Of a stretch of 64,000 nucleotides of DNA, positions 8,667 through 18,619 are shown one piece after another. Every line of letters starts with the position of its first letter. The first letter of the stretch is position 1. This DNA is from Rhodoferax sp. GTDB lineage: Bacteria; Pseudomonadota; Gammaproteobacteria; Burkholderiales; Burkholderiaceae_C. The position numbers were made by a program, and so were the translations under genes. The DNA lies in NCBI RefSeq assembly GCF_013297935.1, contig NZ_JAAFIX010000003.1:62001-126000 (forward strand). Reading direction: 5' to 3'. Under the pieces are notes generated by a model that saw only the letters and a program-made list of their open reading frames with translations, searched no databases and was not told the DNA's origin.

Positions 8667-9665
8667 ATGAAGGTTTTTCGCGGTTTCAAGCACCCCGGCG
8701 TGGCCGAGGCGTGCGCAGTAACGATTGGCAACTTCGATGGCGTCCACCGGGGCCATCAGGCCATGTTGGCCTTGCTGCGGGGCGAGGCCCAGCAGCGCGG
8801 CGTGCCCAGCTGCGTGCTGACCTTCGAGCCCCACCCGCGCGACTATTTCGCCAAACTCCACCAAAAACCCGAGCTGGCTCCCGCCCGTGTGGGCACCTTG
8901 CGCGACAAACTCGACGACCTGGCCAAGGCCGGGGTCGACCAGACTATCGTGCTGCCGTTTGATGCCCGGCTGGCCAACCAGAGCCCGCAAGACTTCATTC
9001 AGCAGGTGCTGCAAGATGGCTTGGGTGCCCGCTACGTGCTGGTGGGCGACGATTTCCGCTTCGGCAAAGCCCGCGCTGGCGACTACGCCCTGCTCGACGC
9101 CGAAGGACAAACCGGAGGGTTTGATGTCGCCCGCATGAACTCTTATGAGGTGCATGGCCTGCGCGTCTCCAGCTCAGCTGTGCGCGAGGCGCTGGGGCAA
9201 GGCCGCATGCAGGACGCAGCCCGTCTGCTGGGGCGCCCGTATTGCATCAGTGGCCACGTGGTACACGGGCGCAAGCTGGGCCGCACTCTAGGCTTCAAGA
9301 CCCTGAATCTGCGATTTACCCACTGGAAACCCGCCGCCAGCGGCATTTTTGTGGTGCTGGTGCACGGCCTGGCCGCCAAGCCCCTGCAAGGTGTGGCCAA
9401 CCTCGGCGTGCGCCCCTCGCTGGACCCCAACGATGTGAACCGCGGCCGGGTGCTCTTGGAAACCCATTGCCTAGACTGGCCCGAAGAACTGGGGCCTGAG
9501 GGGGCCTACGGTAAAATCATCCGCGTGGAACTACTGCACAAATTGCACGACGAGCTGAAATACGACGGTCTGGACGCCCTGACACAGGGCATACAGAAAG
9601 ACCGCGACGACGCTCGCGCCTGGCTTGCCGCACACGCAAGCGCCTCCGGCGGCACCCGAATTTGA
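8667..9665 (+). CDS. ribF: Bifunctional riboflavin kinase/FAD synthetase
   Basis: Phosphorylates riboflavin to FMN and adenylylates FMN to FAD. 332 residues. The N-terminal nucleotidyltransferase domain shows 'TIGNFDGVHRGHQAML' (HIGH-like) and 'LVGDDFRFGKARAG'; 'VSSSAVREAL' precedes the flavokinase domain, which shows 'GHVVHGRKLGRTLGFKT' and 'GVANLGVRPSL'. ATG 8667 gives the family's N-terminus 'MKVFRGF'; the upstream frame extension is not conserved-looking. It heads ribF-ileS-lspA, an order also known from E. coli. A partial repeat-like string 'TGCTATCAAAAAGATA' sits just upstream. Confidence 0.97.
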   Translation: MKVFRGFKHPGVAEACAVTIGNFDGVHRGHQAMLALLRGEAQQRGVPSCVLTFEPHPRDYFAKLHQKPELAPARVGTLRDKLDDLAKAGVDQTIVLPFDARLANQSPQDFIQQVLQDGLGARYVLVGDDFRFGKARAGDYALLDAEGQTGGFDVARMNSYEVHGLRVSSSAVREALGQGRMQDAARLLGRPYCISGHVVHGRKLGRTLGFKTLNLRFTHWKPAASGIFVVLVHGLAAKPLQGVANLGVRPSLDPNDVNRGRVLLETHCLDWPEELGPEGAYGKIIRVELLHKLHDELKYDGLDALTQGIQKDRDDARAWLAAHASASGGTRI

Positions 9666-9797
9666 CGGGGCCGGCCCCCGCGGCCACCCGACGCACGTTG
9701 CCCCGCGTCACCCGCTCCCTACGGACTGCGCCGGCGCCTGTGCCGGCCATCCGCCCCCCGAATTGCTTGACCCAAGCGCACGAACCGAGAGTTGGCC

Positions 9798-12698
9798 ATG
9801 ACTGAACCCGTTGATTACCGTAGCACCCTGAACCTGCCCGATAGCGCATTCCCCATGCGCGGCGACCTGCCCAAGCGTGAGCCGGCCTGGGTAAAAACCT
9901 GGAACGAAGAAGGCTTGTACAAAAAGCTGCGCGACGCCCGCGCCGGCCAGCCCCTGTTCGTGTTGCACGATGGCCCGCCCTATGCCAACGGCAAGCTGCA
10001 CATCGGTCACGCGCTGAACAAAATCTTGAAAGACATGATCGTCAAGAGCAAGCAGCTGGGCGGTTTTGATGCCCAGTACATCCCCGGTTGGGACTGCCAC
10101 GGCCTGCCTATTGAGAACGCCATCGAAAAGCTGCACGGCCGCAACCTGAGCCGTGACGACATGCAGGCCAAGAGCCGCGCGTTTGCCACCGAGCAAATCG
10201 ACCAGCAGCGCGAAGACTTCAAGCGCTTAGGGGTCTTGGGTGACTGGGAGCGCCCCTACAAAACCATGAACCCCGCCAATGAGGCCGGCCAGATCCGCGC
10301 CTTCAAGCGCGTGATCGAACGTGGCTTTGTGTACCGCGGCTTGAAGCCCGTGTACTGGTGCTTCGACTGCGGCTCCAGCTTGGCTGAGTTTGAAATCGAA
10401 TACGCGGATAAAAAGAGCGACACCTTGGATGTGGCCTTTGAGTCCAACGACGGGGCCGGCCTGGCCACGGCCTTTGGTCTGAGCGCCCTGCCCGCCGGCA
10501 AACAGGCTTTCGCCGTCATCTGGACCACTACCGCCTGGACCATCCCCGCCAACCAGGCGCTCAATGCCCACCCCGAATTGGAATACGCACTGGTAGACAC
10601 CCCCAAGGGCGTGCTTCTGCTGGGTGCTAGCCTGGTGGAGAAGTGCCTGGAGCGCTTCGGCCTGACCGGCACCGTGCTGGCCACCGCCAAGGGTGAAGCC
10701 CTGCGCGGCCAGGTGTTCCGCCACCCGCTCTATGACCTGCCCGCAGATGTGAACGTGGCTGGCAATGAATACAGCTACAAGCGCCTCTCGCCGCTGTACC
10801 TGGCCGACTACGTAAGCGACGGTGACGGCACCGGCATCGTGCACTCCTCGCCCGCCTACGGGGTGGACGACTTCAACAGCTGCATCGCCAACGGCCTGAA
10901 ATACGACCAGATTTTGAACCCGGTGCTGGGCAACGGTGTGTACGACGCCGAGCTGCCCCTGTTCGGCGGCCAGCACATCTGGAAGGCCTGCGCGAACGTG
11001 ATCGACACCCTGCGCGAACATGGCCGCCTGATGGCCACCGTGGGCATCACCCATAGCTACCCGCACTGCTGGCGCCACAAAACGCCGGTGATCTACCGCG
11101 CCGCCGCCCAGTGGTTCATCCGCATGGACGAAGGCGCGGGCGTGTTCACTAAAGACAAAGCACCCAAGACCCTGCGCCAACTGGCACTGGACGCCATCGA
11201 ACAAACCAACTTCTACCCCGAAAACGGCCGCAGCCGTTTGCGCGACATGATCGCCAACCGGCCTGACTGGTGCATCAGCCGCCAACGCAGCTGGGGTGTG
11301 CCAGTGCCCTTCTTTTTGCACAAAGACAGCGGCGAGTTGCACCCCCGCACCATGGAGATCCTGGACCAGGCGGCCGACATCGTGGAGCAAGGTGGCATTG
11401 AAGCCTGGAGCCGTGTGAGTGTGGAGGACATTTTGGGCGCGGCCGACGCACCCAGCTACACCAAGAGCACCGATATCTTGGAAGTCTGGTTTGACTCCGG
11501 CTCCACCTTCCAGCACGTGCTGCGCGGCAGCCACAAAGATGCCTACGCGGTGCCCCCCTTCCATGCAGAGGGCCCCGAGGCCGACCTGTACCTCGAAGGC
11601 CACGACCAGCACCGTGGTTGGTTCCACAGCTCGCTCTTGCTGGGCTGCGCGCTCTACGACCGCGCGCCGTATCGCGGCCTGCTGACCCATGGCTTTGCCA
11701 CCGACGGCCAGGGCCGCAAAATGAGCAAGAGCTTGGGTAACACGGTGGAGCCGCAAACCATCACCAGCAAAATGGGCGCAGAAATCGTGCGTCTGTGGGT
11801 GGCCAGCACCGATTACTCCGGCGACCTGAACATCGACGAAAAAATCCTGGCCCGCGTGGTGGACACCTACCGCCGCGTGCGCAACACGCTCAAGTTCCTG
11901 CTGGCCAACGTGAGCGACTTTGACCCCGCCAAAGACGCGGTCCCGCTGGAGCAAATGCTGGAGATCGACCGCTACGCCCTGAGCCGGGCTGCGCAGTTGC
12001 AGGCCGACATCCTGGCCCACTTCAAGGTGTATGAGTTCCACCCCGTGGTCAGCAAGCTGCAGGTGTATTGCAGCGAAGACCTGGGCGCGTTTTACCTGGA
12101 CGTGCTCAAAGACCGCCTCTACACCACGGCTGCGGACTCGGTGGCCCGCCGCTCCGCGCAAACCGCGCTGTGGCAAATCACCCAGGCCATGCTGCGCTGG
12201 ATGGCACCATTCCTCAGTTTCACCGCGGAAGAAGCCTGGGCCGTGTTGGGCGCAGAAGGCAAAACGCCCGAAGCCACCCAGCTCTCTATCTTCCTGGACG
12301 GCTACGCCACCTTTGCCGCGCCCGATGAGGCCCTGCTGGCCAAGTGGGCACGTATCCGCGCGGTGCGCGAAGCGGTGAACAAAGACATCGAAACCCTGCG
12401 CGCTGCAGGCCAGGTGGGCGCCTCGCTGCAAGCCGAGGTCACGCTCACTGTGCCGGCCGAAGAGTTCGCCATTTTGAGCAGCCTGGGCGAAGACCTGAAG
12501 TTTGTGTTCATCACCAGCGCTATCACTTTAGTAGCTGGTAGCGCACAATCCATAAGCGTTGCGGCCTCCAATGCCGTGAAATGCGAGCGCTGCTGGCACT
12601 ACCGTGCAGACGTCGGCAGCGACGCTACCCACCCCACCATCTGCGGTCGCTGCACCAGCAACCTGTATGGCGCCGGTGAAAGCCGGTTGTTCGCGTAA
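9798..12698 (+). CDS. ileS: Isoleucyl-tRNA synthetase
   Basis: Charges tRNA-Ile. 966 residues, class I. '[22 protein letters not shown]' region (9969-10034) carries HIGH; 'KMSKSLGN' is the second class signature; the large CP1 editing insertion lies between. The C-terminus holds '[12 protein letters not shown]' and 'CGRCTSNL', the zinc-binding Cys set of bacterial-type IleRS. ATG 9798 is preferred to in-frame TTG 9792. A dispersed repeat seems to have entered the coding sequence just before the zinc domain (12519-12569), encoding '[16 protein letters not shown]' in frame without breaking it. The stop overlaps the lspA ATG by one base, implying translational coupling. Confidence 0.98.
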   Translation: MTEPVDYRSTLNLPDSAFPMRGDLPKREPAWVKTWNEEGLYKKLRDARAGQPLFVLHDGPPYANGKLHIGHALNKILKDMIVKSKQLGGFDAQYIPGWDCHGLPIENAIEKLHGRNLSRDDMQAKSRAFATEQIDQQREDFKRLGVLGDWERPYKTMNPANEAGQIRAFKRVIERGFVYRGLKPVYWCFDCGSSLAEFEIEYADKKSDTLDVAFESNDGAGLATAFGLSALPAGKQAFAVIWTTTAWTIPANQALNAHPELEYALVDTPKGVLLLGASLVEKCLERFGLTGTVLATAKGEALRGQVFRHPLYDLPADVNVAGNEYSYKRLSPLYLADYVSDGDGTGIVHSSPAYGVDDFNSCIANGLKYDQILNPVLGNGVYDAELPLFGGQHIWKACANVIDTLREHGRLMATVGITHSYPHCWRHKTPVIYRAAAQWFIRMDEGAGVFTKDKAPKTLRQLALDAIEQTNFYPENGRSRLRDMIANRPDWCISRQRSWGVPVPFFLHKDSGELHPRTMEILDQAADIVEQGGIEAWSRVSVEDILGAADAPSYTKSTDILEVWFDSGSTFQHVLRGSHKDAYAVPPFHAEGPEADLYLEGHDQHRGWFHSSLLLGCALYDRAPYRGLLTHGFATDGQGRKMSKSLGNTVEPQTITSKMGAEIVRLWVASTDYSGDLNIDEKILARVVDTYRRVRNTLKFLLANVSDFDPAKDAVPLEQMLEIDRYALSRAAQLQADILAHFKVYEFHPVVSKLQVYCSEDLGAFYLDVLKDRLYTTAADSVARRSAQTALWQITQAMLRWMAPFLSFTAEEAWAVLGAEGKTPEATQLSIFLDGYATFAAPDEALLAKWARIRAVREAVNKDIETLRAAGQVGASLQAEVTLTVPAEEFAILSSLGEDLKFVFITSAITLVAGSAQSISVAASNAVKCERCWHYRADVGSDATHPTICGRCTSNLYGAGESRLFA
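12519..12569 (+). repeat. Dispersed repeat inside ileS, copy 2
   Basis: 'GCTATCACTTTAGTAGCT' followed by 'GGTAGCGCACAAT', 'CATAAGCG' and 'GCGGCC' follows the plus-strand consensus seen at 39885. It lies in the linker before the IleRS zinc domain and stays in frame. Confidence 0.55.
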
Positions 12699-13204
12699 TG
12701 GCCCGCGGCAAGCAAACCTTCGGCAAGAGCAGCAAAGGCGGCTGGGTCCAGTGGCTGGGCCTGGCCCTCATCTTGCTACTCATTGACCAGTTCACCAAAG
12801 TTCTGATCGTAGGCAACTACCGTTTGGGCGATAGCACCTTTGTCACCAGCTTCTTCAACGTCGTGCGGGTCCACAACACCGGCGCAGCGTTTTCGTTTCT
12901 GGCGGATGCGGGCGGCTGGCAACGCTGGTTTTTCACAGGGCTGGGCGTCGTGGCGGCGGTCGTCATCATTTGGATGCTGCGGGCCCACCCGGGACAAAAG
13001 TTGTTCAGTTTTGCGATGGCCTGTATTCTGGGCGGCGCCATCGGCAATGTGATCGACCGCCTGATGTACGGCTATGTGGTGGACTTTTTGGACTTCCACT
13101 GGAATGGCATGCATTTTCCGGCCTTCAATGTCGCCGACTGCGCGATTTCAGTGGGTGCGATTTGCCTGATACTGGACGAACTACTGCGGGTCAGAAGAAC
13201 CTGA
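12698..13204 (+). CDS. lspA: Lipoprotein signal peptidase (signal peptidase II)
   Basis: Aspartic protease of the inner membrane that cleaves signal peptides of diacylated prolipoproteins before the lipobox Cys. 168 residues with four hydrophobic segments. The catalytic Asp pair is visible in '[15 protein letters not shown]' and 'FNVADCAIS'; 'NTGAAFSF' is also conserved. ATG overlaps the ileS stop (TAATG). The next member of the E. coli operon (fkpB) is absent here and found with ispH about 42 kb away in this window. Confidence 0.97.
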   Translation: MARGKQTFGKSSKGGWVQWLGLALILLLIDQFTKVLIVGNYRLGDSTFVTSFFNVVRVHNTGAAFSFLADAGGWQRWFFTGLGVVAAVVIIWMLRAHPGQKLFSFAMACILGGAIGNVIDRLMYGYVVDFLDFHWNGMHFPAFNVADCAISVGAICLILDELLRVRRT

Positions 13205-13298
13205 TTCTGAGGCGGCTGCGGGGCGCCCAATGGGCGCTAGCCTAAAATAGGCGAAACAGCGTGCGCCACTCTGCGACTCGCACACACACTCCCCCACC

Positions 13299-14225
13299 AT
13301 GCAAACACCCTCTTTCCGACGCGGCCTGTTGGCTGCTCTCCTGACTTTTGGCACCTGCCAAGCCAGCTTGGCACAAAGCGTCCTGATGGCGCAATCAGCC
13401 ACTCCGGCAGCAGATGCCACACCCGCCGCCAACGCGGTATCCAGCAAGTTTGACAAAGCCATCAACCAGGACGAGAACTGGTATTTCTCCTGGGGCTACA
13501 GCCGCCAGCAATACGCGCCCTCCGACATCCATGTGTCTCAGCCTGAGCTGGGCAACAACTTCACGGTGCGCAAAGCGCGGGCCAGCGACTTCCCCTCCAG
13601 CGTGCCGGACACCTTCAAGTCCCTACTGAGCCTGGACTTCACCGATCCGCAGGAAAACATCCGTATCGGCAAGTTCCTCAACGACGAGAAAACATTTGCG
13701 GTTGAGCTGAACATCGACCACAGCAAGTACAACGTCGACTACGGCCAGACCGTAGGAGTCGATGGCACTGTCACCACCCCGGGCGCAACTTCTTCCATGG
13801 TGGTGACGCCCCAGAATTTCAACTACGCCTTGCACAACGGCTTGAACCACATCATGGTCAATGCCGTCTGGTTGCACCGCTTGCGCGGCGCGGCCCAAAA
13901 AGCCGGCGACCTGCAACTCATCAGCCGGGTCGGCGCAGGTATTTTGCTGCCCCACGCCGACAACGTGATTTTTGGCAATGCCAACCAAGTGGGCCCGAAG
14001 AACGAGAACATCTGCTGCTTCAAAAGCAACGACTGGTGGCAGATCAACGGCTGGACCGCCGGTGTGGAAGTGGGCCTGCGCTACCGCGTCTACAAATCGA
14101 TTTATGTCGAGCTGACCAACAAAATCGCCTATGGCCGCCTGTCTGGCGTGCCGGTCTACAAGGGCACGGCCGACCAGGAAATCTGGATGAACGAACAAGT
14201 GCTGTCGGCAGGCTTTTTGTTTTAA
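13299..14225 (+). CDS. Predicted outer-membrane beta-barrel protein
   Basis: 308 residues. A signal peptide is plain (positive start, hydrophobic stretch, 'SLAQS' cleavage region at about 25), followed by a low-complexity Ala/Pro/Thr linker. The rest alternates polar and aromatic residues in short stretches typical of barrel strands ('WYFSWGYSRQQY', 'GVEVGLRYRVYKSIYVEL') and ends in '...SAGFLF', a terminal Phe as recognised by the BAM complex. Two adjacent Cys ('NICCFKS') could form a loop disulfide. I do not recognise a function; an OmpW/lipid-A-modifying enzyme fold is possible but no catalytic motif is evident. A strong terminator follows. Confidence 0.72.
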   Translation: MQTPSFRRGLLAALLTFGTCQASLAQSVLMAQSATPAADATPAANAVSSKFDKAINQDENWYFSWGYSRQQYAPSDIHVSQPELGNNFTVRKARASDFPSSVPDTFKSLLSLDFTDPQENIRIGKFLNDEKTFAVELNIDHSKYNVDYGQTVGVDGTVTTPGATSSMVVTPQNFNYALHNGLNHIMVNAVWLHRLRGAAQKAGDLQLISRVGAGILLPHADNVIFGNANQVGPKNENICCFKSNDWWQINGWTAGVEVGLRYRVYKSIYVELTNKIAYGRLSGVPVYKGTADQEIWMNEQVLSAGFLF

Positions 14226-14244
14226 GCCGGCCGCTACACACCGT

Positions 14245-14276
14245 AAAAAAGGGCACCTCCAGGGGTGCCCTTTTTT
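14245..14276. terminator. Bidirectional intrinsic terminator
   Basis: Perfect 13-bp stem: AAAAAAGGGCACC, short loop, GGTGCCCTTTTTT. It has a U-tract on either strand, and serves both the barrel gene (plus) and the convergent quinone oxidoreductase gene (minus). Confidence 0.93.
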
Positions 14277-14292
14277 CTTGCAACGTCCGCGC

Positions 14293-15288
14293 CTACAGGG
14301 TCAGGATGGTGCAACCCGTGGTCTGCCGGGCTTCGAGGTCTTTGTGGGCTTGTTGCACGTCTTCCAGGGGGTAGCGCTGAGCGATATGGATCTTCACCTT
14401 ACCGCTCAGCACCACGTCAAACAAATCATCCGCCATGGCCTGGGTGCTTTCGCGGGTAGCGATGTGGGTGAACAGGGTTTGGCGCGTGACATAAATCGAA
14501 CCCTTGGGCCCTAGGATGCCGGGCGAGAACGGCGCCACCGGGCCCGAGGCGTTGCCAAAGCTGGCCATCAGCCCGAAGGGCGCGATGCAGTCCAGCGACT
14601 GGTCCCAGGTGTCTTTGCCCACCGAGTCGTACACCACCTTCACCCCCTTGCCGCCCGTGATCTCTTTCACTTTAGGGGCAAAGTCACCCGCTCTGTAATT
14701 GATAGCAAACTCCGCACCATTGGCGAGGGCTAGAGCACACTTTTCTTCAGAACCAGCGGTGCCGATCAAGCGCAGGCCCAAGGCTTTGGCCCACTGGCAG
14801 GCAATCAACCCCACCCCACCGGCCGCCGCATGAAACAGCACAAAGTCCCCAGCCTGCAGGCCGCCCTGCGGCAGCGTGCGCTTGAGCAGGTACTGGGCGG
14901 TCAGGCCCTTGAGCATCATGGCAGCGCCCGTCTCAAAGCTGATGCCGTCCGGCAGCTTGCACACGCATTTGGCAGGCATGACCCGCACCTCGCAATAGCT
15001 GCCGGGTGGCTGGCTGGCATAGGCCACGCGGTCACCCACCTGGAGGTGGCTCACGCCCTCGCCCACCGCCTCAATCACCCCCGCCGCTTCCATGCCCAGT
15101 TGTACCGGCAGGCTCATGGGATACAAGCCGGAGCGCTGGTACACGTCAATGAAGTTCAGCCCCACCGCATGGTGGCGGATGCGCACCTCACCGGGGCCGG
15201 GCTCGCCGACCGTGACCTGCACCAACTGCAGTTGATCGGGGCCGCCGTGCTGGGCGATGTGGATCGCGCGGGATGTCGCTGAACTCAT
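14293..15288 (-). CDS. NADPH:quinone oxidoreductase (zinc-free MDR family)
   Basis: 331 residues, Qor-like medium-chain reductase. 'NFIDVYQRSGLYP' near residue 50 and 'AAAGGVGLIACQWAK' (the NADPH-binding AAxGGVG loop) identify the family; no catalytic-zinc ligands are present. It reduces quinones one electron at a time in characterised relatives. The stretch encoding 'KCALALANGAEFAINY' overlaps a repeat-like sequence (14694-14755) but the protein still aligns with family expectations, so it may be a coincidental or ancient match. Convergent to the barrel gene; the shared terminator lies 16 bases beyond its stop codon. Confidence 0.93.
   Translation of the reverse strand: MSSATSRAIHIAQHGGPDQLQLVQVTVGEPGPGEVRIRHHAVGLNFIDVYQRSGLYPMSLPVQLGMEAAGVIEAVGEGVSHLQVGDRVAYASQPPGSYCEVRVMPAKCVCKLPDGISFETGAAMMLKGLTAQYLLKRTLPQGGLQAGDFVLFHAAAGGVGLIACQWAKALGLRLIGTAGSEEKCALALANGAEFAINYRAGDFAPKVKEITGGKGVKVVYDSVGKDTWDQSLDCIAPFGLMASFGNASGPVAPFSPGILGPKGSIYVTRQTLFTHIATRESTQAMADDLFDVVLSGKVKIHIAQRYPLEDVQQAHKDLEARQTTGCTILTL
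14694..14755 (+). repeat. Possible dispersed repeat inside quinone oxidoreductase gene
   Basis: Plus strand shows 'TTGATAGCAAACTCCGCACCATTGGC'-like order ending in 'GAGGGCTAGAGC' and a T-run, matching the tail of the dispersed element. The encoded peptide resembles normal family sequence, so this is the weakest in-gene copy. Confidence 0.35.
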
Positions 15289-15397
15289 GGGTTTGTCTCC
15301 ATCGATAGGGGTTGTTTTGAATGCTCAGCATCGTGCCAGAAATCAGCCACGTCCGCAGCGCTGCGCGGGGCATCGCTTCCTTGTTACAGTCGATCGG

Positions 15398-16300
15398 ATG
15401 ACCCAACGCCTGACGCCGACAGCCGCCCTTCTTCTCGTGATTCCTCCCCTCATGTGGTCCGGCAACGCAGTCGTGGGCAGGCTGGTGGCGCCGCTCATCT
15501 CCCCCATGACGCTCAACCTGCTGCGCTGGGCCATTGCTTTTTTGATTTTGCTGCCCCTGGCCCGCCGGGTGCTTTGGCGCGATAGCGGTCTGTGGCCGCA
15601 ATGGAAGCGGTTTACCCTGCTCAGCCTCTTCAGCATCGGGGGCTACAACGCCCTGCTGTACCTGGCGCTCAACACGTCTACCGCTATCAACGTCACCTTG
15701 GTCGGTGCGAGTACACCGGTCTGGATGCTGCTCATCGGGCGCTTGTTCTTCAAGGTGCCGGTGAGCCGGCGGCAGATTCTGGGCGCGGCCTTGTCGATTG
15801 CCGGCGTGGTGCTGGTGCTGGGGCGTGGCGACTGGGAGGTGATGACCCAGTTGCGCCTGGTGCCGGGCGATCTGTATGTGCTGCTGGCCTCCATCGCCTG
15901 GGCGACCTACAGCTGGCTGCTGGCCCACCCCACGCCGGAGTCAGCAGAAATCCGGTCGGATTGGTCTACCTTTTTAATGGGGCAGATCGTCTTCGGGCTG
16001 GGCTGGTCACTGGCATTCACCAGCGGTGAGTGGCTGCTGACCCCCGCGCACATCAACTGGACGCCCGGCCTGGCCGCGGCCCTGGCTTTTATTGCACTCG
16101 GCCCGGCGGTGATTGCCTATGGCACTTGGGGCGCAGGCGTCTCCCGAGCCGGGCCTGCCATTGCGGGGTTTTTCATCAACCTCACGCCGCTGTTCACCGC
16201 CGTGCTCTCGTCCATTTTTATCGGCGAAGCGCCGCGCGCCTACCATGCGGCAGCGTTTGTGCTGATCGTGTCGGGCATTGTGATTTCTTCACGCAAATAG
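15398..16300 (+). CDS. DMT superfamily (EamA) transporter
   Basis: 300 residues, about ten hydrophobic segments in two EamA repeats. 'PPLMWSGNAVVGRL' at the start and 'LVGASTPVWMLLIGRLFF' are family-like. These inner-membrane proteins export amino acids, metabolites or drugs; substrate not predictable. ATG 15398 is chosen because the upstream in-frame extension (to 15257) lies over the divergent qor start and is not hydrophobic. Confidence 0.88.
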   Translation: MTQRLTPTAALLLVIPPLMWSGNAVVGRLVAPLISPMTLNLLRWAIAFLILLPLARRVLWRDSGLWPQWKRFTLLSLFSIGGYNALLYLALNTSTAINVTLVGASTPVWMLLIGRLFFKVPVSRRQILGAALSIAGVVLVLGRGDWEVMTQLRLVPGDLYVLLASIAWATYSWLLAHPTPESAEIRSDWSTFLMGQIVFGLGWSLAFTSGEWLLTPAHINWTPGLAAALAFIALGPAVIAYGTWGAGVSRAGPAIAGFFINLTPLFTAVLSSIFIGEAPRAYHAAAFVLIVSGIVISSRK

Positions 16301-16340
16301 GCGAGCTGGCGTTCCCTGCCACAGGGGCCCTGCGTCATCC

Positions 16341-17507
16341 TCACGCCGCCTTTTCCGGCACAAACCGCGCGCTGAGGGCCAGAATGGTGGCGGCCACCAC
16401 CACCACGCCCATGGCGGCGGTCAGCGACGCGTGTTGCGCAATAAAGCCGATCAGCGGCGGCCCGACCATGAAGCCGGCATAGCCGATGGACGACACCGCG
16501 GCAATGGCCGCCGCCGGCGTGGTGCCCGGCACGCGGCTGGCAGCGCCATACAAAATCGGCACGATCATGGCCAAGCCCGCGCCCACCAAGCCACAGCCCA
16601 CAATGGCCACCACCGGGTGGCCTACCAACAGCACTCCCGCCATGGACACGGCTGTCACCGTGCCACTCACCTGCAGCAGGCGCTGCTCGCTGTAGTGGGC
16701 CCGCAGCCGGTCGGCGGCAAAGCGCATGACCGCCATGGCCCCGGCGCACGCTGCGTAGCCCAGCGCCGCTTGCTCGTGGGGCATGCGCACCTCTTGCTGG
16801 AGGTAGAGCACACACCAGTCAAACATCACACCTTCAGCACTCATGCCGGCAAAGGTCAGCAGGCCCATGATGAGCAAGGCCCCGCGCGGCCAGGTGAAGT
16901 GCACCTTGGTCTGCGCAGCCGGCGGCGGGGTGGGCAGCATCCAGCGCGCACCGACCCAGATACACACCGCCACCGCCATGCCCACACCCGCCAGTTGCCA
17001 GGCTGCCGGCACCCCCGCACTCAACATGCCACCGGCCAAGGCCGCGCCGCCCATGGCTCCCAGGCTGAACATGCCATGCAAGCTGCCCATGATGGGGCGC
17101 CCGCCTGCCGTCTCCAGTACCGAGCCTTCGGTGTTGATGGCTACGTCGTACACACTGAGCGACGCCCCGAAGAACAGCATGGCCAGCAAGAGCGACGGCA
17201 AGCCCGGCCAGTGCAACACCATGCCCAGCATGCCGGCCATGACCACTGAGCAAGCCATGGCAGTCTGGCGGGCGCCCAGCCGCCCGATCACCCGGCCTGC
17301 GAACATCACCGCCGACACCGCCCCCACAGCCAAGGCCACCAGCACCAGCGACAGTACGGCCTCGCCCAAGGCATAGCGCTCTTTCACGGAGGGAATATGC
17401 ACCCCCCACACCGCGCTAAAGACACCCAGCACGGCAAACAGGCCGCGTGTGGCACCGATCGCCCGGCGGACTTGGCTGGGAGTGCCGTGTTCAAACCCTG
17501 TATTCAC
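16341..17507 (-). CDS. MFS transporter
   Basis: 388 residues with about twelve hydrophobic segments, resembling the YbjJ-type fucose/permease branch of the major facilitator superfamily ('VYDVAINTEGSVLE', 'GSLHGMFSLGAMGGAALAG' are characteristic). Substrate unknown. GTG 17507 is preferred: 'GGAG' lies 6 bases upstream, while the alternative TTG at 17582 would add 25 residues with no ribosome site. Divergent from an AraC regulator 143 bp away, which is the natural candidate to control it. Confidence 0.85.
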   Translation of the reverse strand: MNTGFEHGTPSQVRRAIGATRGLFAVLGVFSAVWGVHIPSVKERYALGEAVLSLVLVALAVGAVSAVMFAGRVIGRLGARQTAMACSVVMAGMLGMVLHWPGLPSLLLAMLFFGASLSVYDVAINTEGSVLETAGGRPIMGSLHGMFSLGAMGGAALAGGMLSAGVPAAWQLAGVGMAVAVCIWVGARWMLPTPPPAAQTKVHFTWPRGALLIMGLLTFAGMSAEGVMFDWCVLYLQQEVRMPHEQAALGYAACAGAMAVMRFAADRLRAHYSEQRLLQVSGTVTAVSMAGVLLVGHPVVAIVGCGLVGAGLAMIVPILYGAASRVPGTTPAAAIAAVSSIGYAGFMVGPPLIGFIAQHASLTAAMGVVVVAATILALSARFVPEKAA

Positions 17508-17650
17508 GGCGGGCTCCAGCACGGGTAGTATTAAAAGGCTTAGGTTGCTTGAGTAGCCCCGCAAAAAGGAAAGCAGCCACAATAGTTCGATTCATGCCCT
17601 TAGCGTAACCAGCCTTTACACGCACCTTCCCGGCGATCAGTATCAATACG

Positions 17651-18619
17651 ATGTCAAAAGTAGTAAAAATCCTGGATTCGGTGCATGGCACCGGCCCGTG
17701 TGTCGCCGCCATCGCCAGCGACCACCCTGCCGCCCCCGCCCATGCCCGCCAACTGCGCGAAGCACTGGCCCGCTTTATCCGGGAGGCCGCGCAAGGCAGC
17801 TTGCAGCTGCAGAACCCGCCGCCCCAAGCCACCGGCCCGGCGCGGGGCGCCGGCCACCTGCACCTGCATGCCGAAGTGTTTCTGCAAATGAGCGGCTGGA
17901 CGCGCTTTACCTTCCCGCACGGGCAGCTTGCACTGGAGCCGGGGCAGGTGCTGGTGGTGCCGCCCAAACTGTTGCACGACGAATGGGTGAGCGGGCGCGA
18001 TGGCGACGCTTTTTGCAACTTGGTGATCTCGGCCGACAGCCAGCGCATGTCGTGCCACCTGGCCCATGAAGGGCGGCCCGGCGTGCCCGCTAGCCTTTAC
18101 CTGGAAACCTGCCAGCACCCCGATGCCATGCGCATCGAAGGCTGGCTGCGCGATGCCGCCACCCCGCCCGCTGACGACAGCGCCGGGCTGTGGCCCCTCC
18201 AGCAACGGGCCTTGCTGCTGAGTGCGCTCACTGGCGTGGCCCGCCTGCTGGACGCCCCGCACACCACCGCCTCCACCGAGCCGGCCCTGCTCGGCAAGCT
18301 GCGCATGCTGGTCCAGAACCGCATGGGCGAGGTCGACCTGACCGTGGCCGCCCTGGCCCTCGACCTAGGCTGCACCGCCGACTATTTGTCACACCTCTAC
18401 AGCAGCCACACGGGCGAACACCTGTGGCAAGTGATCTTGCAGCAGCGCCTGACCCGCGCTGCACGGCTGCTGACGGAGAGCCAGGCTGCGGTCAAAGAGG
18501 TGGCCTGGTGCAGCGGCTTTGCCAGTGCGAGCTATTTCATACGCTGCTTCAAGCAGCGCTTTGGTGCCACCCCCAAAGCCTACCGCCAGCAGGCGGCGGG
18601 CAGCCAGGCTGTGGCTTAA
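17651..18619 (+). CDS. AraC family transcriptional regulator
   Basis: 322 residues. N-terminal cupin-like effector domain ('HLHAEVFLQMSGWTRFTFP', 'GQVLVVPPKLLHDEW'), C-terminal pair of helix-turn-helices at about 220-315 ('DYLSHLYSSHTGEHLWQVI' and 'ASASYFIRCFKQRFGATPKAYR', the second being the AraC signature). Effector unknown. Transcribed away from the MFS gene; the 3' end overlaps the convergent SDR gene by 4 bp. Confidence 0.93.
   Translation: MSKVVKILDSVHGTGPCVAAIASDHPAAPAHARQLREALARFIREAAQGSLQLQNPPPQATGPARGAGHLHLHAEVFLQMSGWTRFTFPHGQLALEPGQVLVVPPKLLHDEWVSGRDGDAFCNLVISADSQRMSCHLAHEGRPGVPASLYLETCQHPDAMRIEGWLRDAATPPADDSAGLWPLQQRALLLSALTGVARLLDAPHTTASTEPALLGKLRMLVQNRMGEVDLTVAALALDLGCTADYLSHLYSSHTGEHLWQVILQQRLTRAARLLTESQAAVKEVAWCSGFASASYFIRCFKQRFGATPKAYRQQAAGSQAVA

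Noticed and set aside
9666..9797. GC-rich hairpins upstream of ileS as a T-box or attenuator
   Set aside because: T-boxes are typical of Gram-positive bacteria and no T-box core or specifier loop was found; the pairing is ordinary for such GC content.
10227..12431. Long open frame on the minus strand opposite ileS (about 734 codons)
   Set aside because: It mirrors the codon pattern of ileS in a high-GC gene, has no family-like motif, and its predicted protein is rich in Val, Gly, His and Ala as typical of antisense frames.
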